Assembly: GCA_963781785.1 (NCBI GenBank)
Contig: CAWAHD010000001.1
Span: forward strand, 2,108,001 to 2,172,000
Direction: 5' to 3'
DNA from: CAWAHD01 sp963781785
GTDB taxonomy: Bacteria > Planctomycetota > Planctomycetia > Isosphaerales > Isosphaeraceae
Length of the DNA: 64,000 bases
The translations under genes were made by a program, and so were the position numbers. Within the stretch, counting starts at the first letter, position 1. Each line of letters opens with the position of its first letter. This document shows positions 60,901 to 64,000 of this stretch, piece by piece. Below the pieces are notes generated by a model that saw only the letters and a list, made by a program, of their open reading frames with translations, had not been told where the DNA came from and did not search any database.

Positions 60901-63900
60901 CACCGGTACCCGCCCCGAACGGGAAGATCGTCAAGGGGTTTTGCGGCAAGTCCACATTGGTCCCTGAGATCTGGACGATGGGCGTAATCACATCTTGGTC
61001 GCTATTGTTTCTGACGATGAGTGTGAGGGCAACGGAGCCGCCGACCGGTATGTAACCGGATGCTTCCCCGAATGGTAGCGGCTGCGCTGCGATGGAGGTC
61101 AGGTCGGTCTCAGGGGCATTGTCAAACGGCGTCGGAGCGGTTGCCACCTGGGCGCCGTCCACGGCCTGGACGTTGTACATGCCTGGCGGCATCGCGCTCA
61201 AGTCGAATGCGGCGGTGAGATGAGTGGAGTCCACGAACGTGACCGAGGCCGGGGCGTACGCCGTGCTGCTCTTGTCCAGGAGGACGACCGTCGTCTGGGG
61301 CGTGAAGGCGGCGCCGGAGAGCGCCAGGGTGGTCAAGCCTGCGCTCGGGCCGGCCGCAAGCGCGTAACTCTGGACCTCCAGCGGCGAGGCCCCCACCTGG
61401 AGGGTGAACGGCTCGCCGCCACCGGCCCCCTGTAGGCCATGGAGGAAGATATAGTCGGTGCCCGGCTGCGATCCGGGCAAGACCAGGTCCTGCGTCAGGT
61501 CGGCGGGGTTCGGATAGGACTGGTCGAACGTGGAGAGGGTCGGGATCTGGAACGAGCTGACCAGGAAGTCGGCCTGCGAGGCGGCGGCGAACTTGGCCGC
61601 GAGCTGCACATCTTCCCCTGGTGGGACCGTAACGCGATAGTACAGGTCCTCCCCGGATGCAATCGTCCCCGAGACCGGCGTGCCGAGGCTGAGGCTCGGG
61701 ATCGAGACACTCAGTGGGGGCGTAGCCACGACGTTGTTGCTCCGATTGCTGTCGAGGACGAGCTTCTGGCTGTCCGCCTCGACGAGCACGTGATAGTTCC
61801 CATCGATGACTCCCGGCAAAGGCGCCGTCAGGGTACCCTGGTAGCTGCCATCGACACCCAGCCCGCCGGTGTGCTGGACCTGCCCGATCATCACGGCACT
61901 CGCATCGAGCGAGGTGATGTTCGAAAGGAAGACGGAGTCCACCCAGCTCCCACTCAGGCCAGTCCCGCCCTGATTCTTGATCGTGAAGTCGACCGTGATC
62001 GGCTGCCCGGCAATCACGCTGGCTGTCGGGACGGTGGCATCGTCCGCGACAAGGTCGGGAGCGGTCGCGATCGTCTCGAGCGTCAGGTTGGTCGGGTTGA
62101 GGACGCTTTGCAGGATCGTCTGGTTGTTCTGAGCCAGACCGTTGACGGTCGCGAAGTTCCCGCTCGAGGCGGCAAACGTGAGCACCTGGAATTGCTGCCC
62201 TGCCGACGGCCCGAATCCGTTGACCAGGCTGATGTCCAGCGTACCGCCGAGGTTTGCCGTGGCGCTCACCTGCACCTGGTCGTACTGAGTGCCCGGAGCC
62301 GTGCCGCCCAGCGCGACGGACAGGCTGCCGGTCGCTGTCTGCGTAAAGTTGCCCGTCACGCTGAGGGTCCCGAGGGCAGACCCCAGGTCCAGGTTGGCCG
62401 CGTTTTTCAGGTCACCCTCGACCGATCCCGGCCCGCTGAAGGTACCCGCCTCGATGTCGACCTGAGCGTGCGGCACGGTCGCCAGTGTTCCCCCCTGGAG
62501 GCTGGTGCTGCCCCCGGTCTGGATATAGGACGCGACGGTCAGCGAGCTGTTCGGGCCGAGGCTCAAGGCGCCGGCGCTCGTCAGGCCGGCCGTGTCAAGG
62601 ACGTTCGCACCGCCCGTCACCGTGAGCTGCCCCCCGGCGGCGTTTGCAGCCAGTAGCGAAAGGGCGTTTTTGGTCATCGCGTCATCACTGTAGATGTGCG
62701 ACTGCGGCCCGCTCAGCAGGATGCTTGCGGCGCTCGTGGTGATCTGGCCGCCGAGGATCTCCAGCGTGCTGTTGCTGGTCGCCTCCCACGTCCCGCCGGT
62801 CAGCACGCCGCCGGCGAGGTTGGTGGATTCCTGAACGGTCAGGATGCCTCCGTCGTCGGCGTCAATGGTGCCGTCCATCGTGACCGAGCCGCCGGAGTCG
62901 CCTCCCACAAAACCATGGCCGGTGATCGTGATTCCCGAGGCGATCGTGAGGGAGGCGCTGCGCCAAAGAGCAGGAGCCCGTTTCCGTTACCGCCCATGCT
63001 GTCGAGGGAGACGATCGCGGTACCACTCAAGGTCTGGGTGCCGGCGAAAGAAAGGGAGTTCGTGCCGGCGAGCTTGATCGTGCTGCCATTCAGCGTCAAC
63101 CCGTTCGTGATGTTCACGTTAAGACCGCTCCCGAACAGGCTGTCGTCGAGGGTGCCGTCCAGCGTGACGGCATTGAGGGTGCCCCCGTCCTTGACCAGCA
63201 GTTCCGCCGAGCCGCTGGTCGTGACCAAGCCGCCGTTGATCGTGCCGCCATCGAGGTAGATGGTTCCGGTTGCATCGGTCAAGGCCAGAGGGATGTCGTT
63301 GGTCAGGGTCCCGGCGATGCCGACGAAGCCGTGGGTGCCGTCGATCTTGCCCATCGTGGACGTCCGGAAAAATCCTCCCAGCTCCATCGTCGAGTTTGTC
63401 GCCGTGATCAGCCCGGAGTTCGACCAGGAGGTCCCCGTCGCGCCCTCGATACTCAGAGTCCCGCCGGCGTCGGAATCGATCGTCCCCTGGTTGAGCAGGC
63501 TGCCGGTCTGGATGTTGATTGTTCCGCTCGTCCCGTGCACGGTGATTCCCGCGCCCAGGATCAGGTTGCCGAAGATCTGCATATAACCCCCGGGCCCCGC
63601 GAACTGGAACTGCCCGCTCCCGCCGATGGTCTGATCTCCCTGGAAGGAGATCAGAGGCTGGAACGACGCGGCGTCAATCTTGACCACCGTGCCGTTGGCC
63701 AGCGTCAGGCCGCCGGTGACCGTTACGCCCCCGGTGGCCACGAGCAGGTTGCCCGGCTCGGCCTGCCCGGCGACCGTCGCGCCCAGGGTCAGCCCGGCCA
63801 GGCTCCCGCCGTACTCCCCGGTCGCCAGGTCATTGCCGTCCAGGGTCGCCAGGGCGCCGCCCTCGAGCGTCCCATCCTCCAGGTTCCACGAGCCGGTGGC

Positions 63901-64000
63901 TGCGTCGAGGATCAGCGTGGCGCCGGTGTTGTTCAGGGTGCCGGTCAGGTTGATGGTGCCGCCGGTTCGGGTATAGCTCCCCAGCCCGGCGGTGCTGAAG
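54932..64000 (-). CDS. Giant surface protein: beta-helix, CARDB, RHS/YD repeats and dockerin-like end; frameshifted, start beyond the window
   Basis: At least about 3020 residues; the frame is still open at base 64000. In order: glycine-rich autotransporter-like beta-helix repeats (64000-62200), an autotransporter-associated strand domain (SFxVLTF type), a CARDB-like Ig domain (LVADDATVPTASVIAGQPITVDFTIKNQGG), a long series of RHS/YD repeats (YDAAGNLT, YDALGRLSQE), the RHS core end (GLNGVMSQGNGLDMMAARFYDPTTGRFLSRDPIG), then Ig/fibronectin-like repeats (FTVTWGGKDDPDGSGIDYFDVYVSDDGGPF) and a dockerin-like pair of calcium loops (GDVNGDGTVDESDLNAI). Frame breaks near 62965, 60460 and 56455 each repair with one base. 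Instead of a short toxin after the RHS core there is an extended adhesive region. Confidence 0.8.

Overview
The window (64 kb, GC-rich) looks like a chromosome segment of a planctomycete, most likely of the Isosphaeraceae/Gemmatales type. Supporting signs are ECF sigma factors paired with serine/threonine kinases carrying TPR repeats, a PEP-CTERM protein, a surface protein opening with a LESRELLA motif (the planctomycete LExRxLLA signature), very large cell-surface proteins and abundant palindromic repeats. No rRNA, tRNA, CRISPR array or replication origin was seen.

Layout. 0-2 kb: end of dnaJ, then grpE, an FmdB-type zinc ribbon and yacG. 2-9.4 kb: a broken kinase, a PEP-CTERM protein, a large secreted protein and an ECF-type sigma factor. 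9.4-14 kb: a sigma factor/kinase-TPR module and a small cytochrome-like protein. 14-39 kb: a dense stress/anoxia island. On the plus strand it holds a small Cys/His protein, an acyl-CoA synthetase-GNAT (Pat-like) protein, FtsH, Hsp20, a phosphoribosyltransferase, an erythromycin-esterase-like protein, a hydrolase, two tandem universal stress proteins, a DUF2267 protein, a cNMP-binding protein, a complete four-subunit group 3b-like [NiFe] hydrogenase and its maturation protease. A minus-strand signalling operon follows: a protoglobin histidine kinase, a tandem-receiver protein, a receiver-PAS-kinase, an ANTAR regulator and an APH/AAA protein. The island closes with a BON protein, CsrA and another universal stress protein. 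39-49 kb: repeat-rich DNA, a PD40 protein, a second sigma/kinase-TPR module, a HEAT protein and a sialidase-like protein. 49-64 kb: an LRR/cyclase-like protein, a macro-VOC fusion, a DUF418 membrane protein and a giant RHS/beta-helix/dockerin surface protein running off the end.

The island resembles in gene content the mycobacterial DosR dormancy regulon (Hsp20, USPs, phosphoribosyltransferase, erythromycin esterase, dienelactone-hydrolase-like protein, hydrogenase, heme-based kinase), with a protoglobin kinase in the DosS role. Three clear copies and one divergent copy of a short leader-like RNA motif ending in an intrinsic terminator lie at 14.1, 19.3, 37.0 and 37.2 kb, each upstream of an island transcription unit. 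They may be an undescribed cis-regulatory RNA family.

Sequence quality: about 26 single-base frameshifts interrupt otherwise conserved genes, usually as one lost G or C. I read these as probable assembly or sequencing errors and annotate the genes across them, marking each position.
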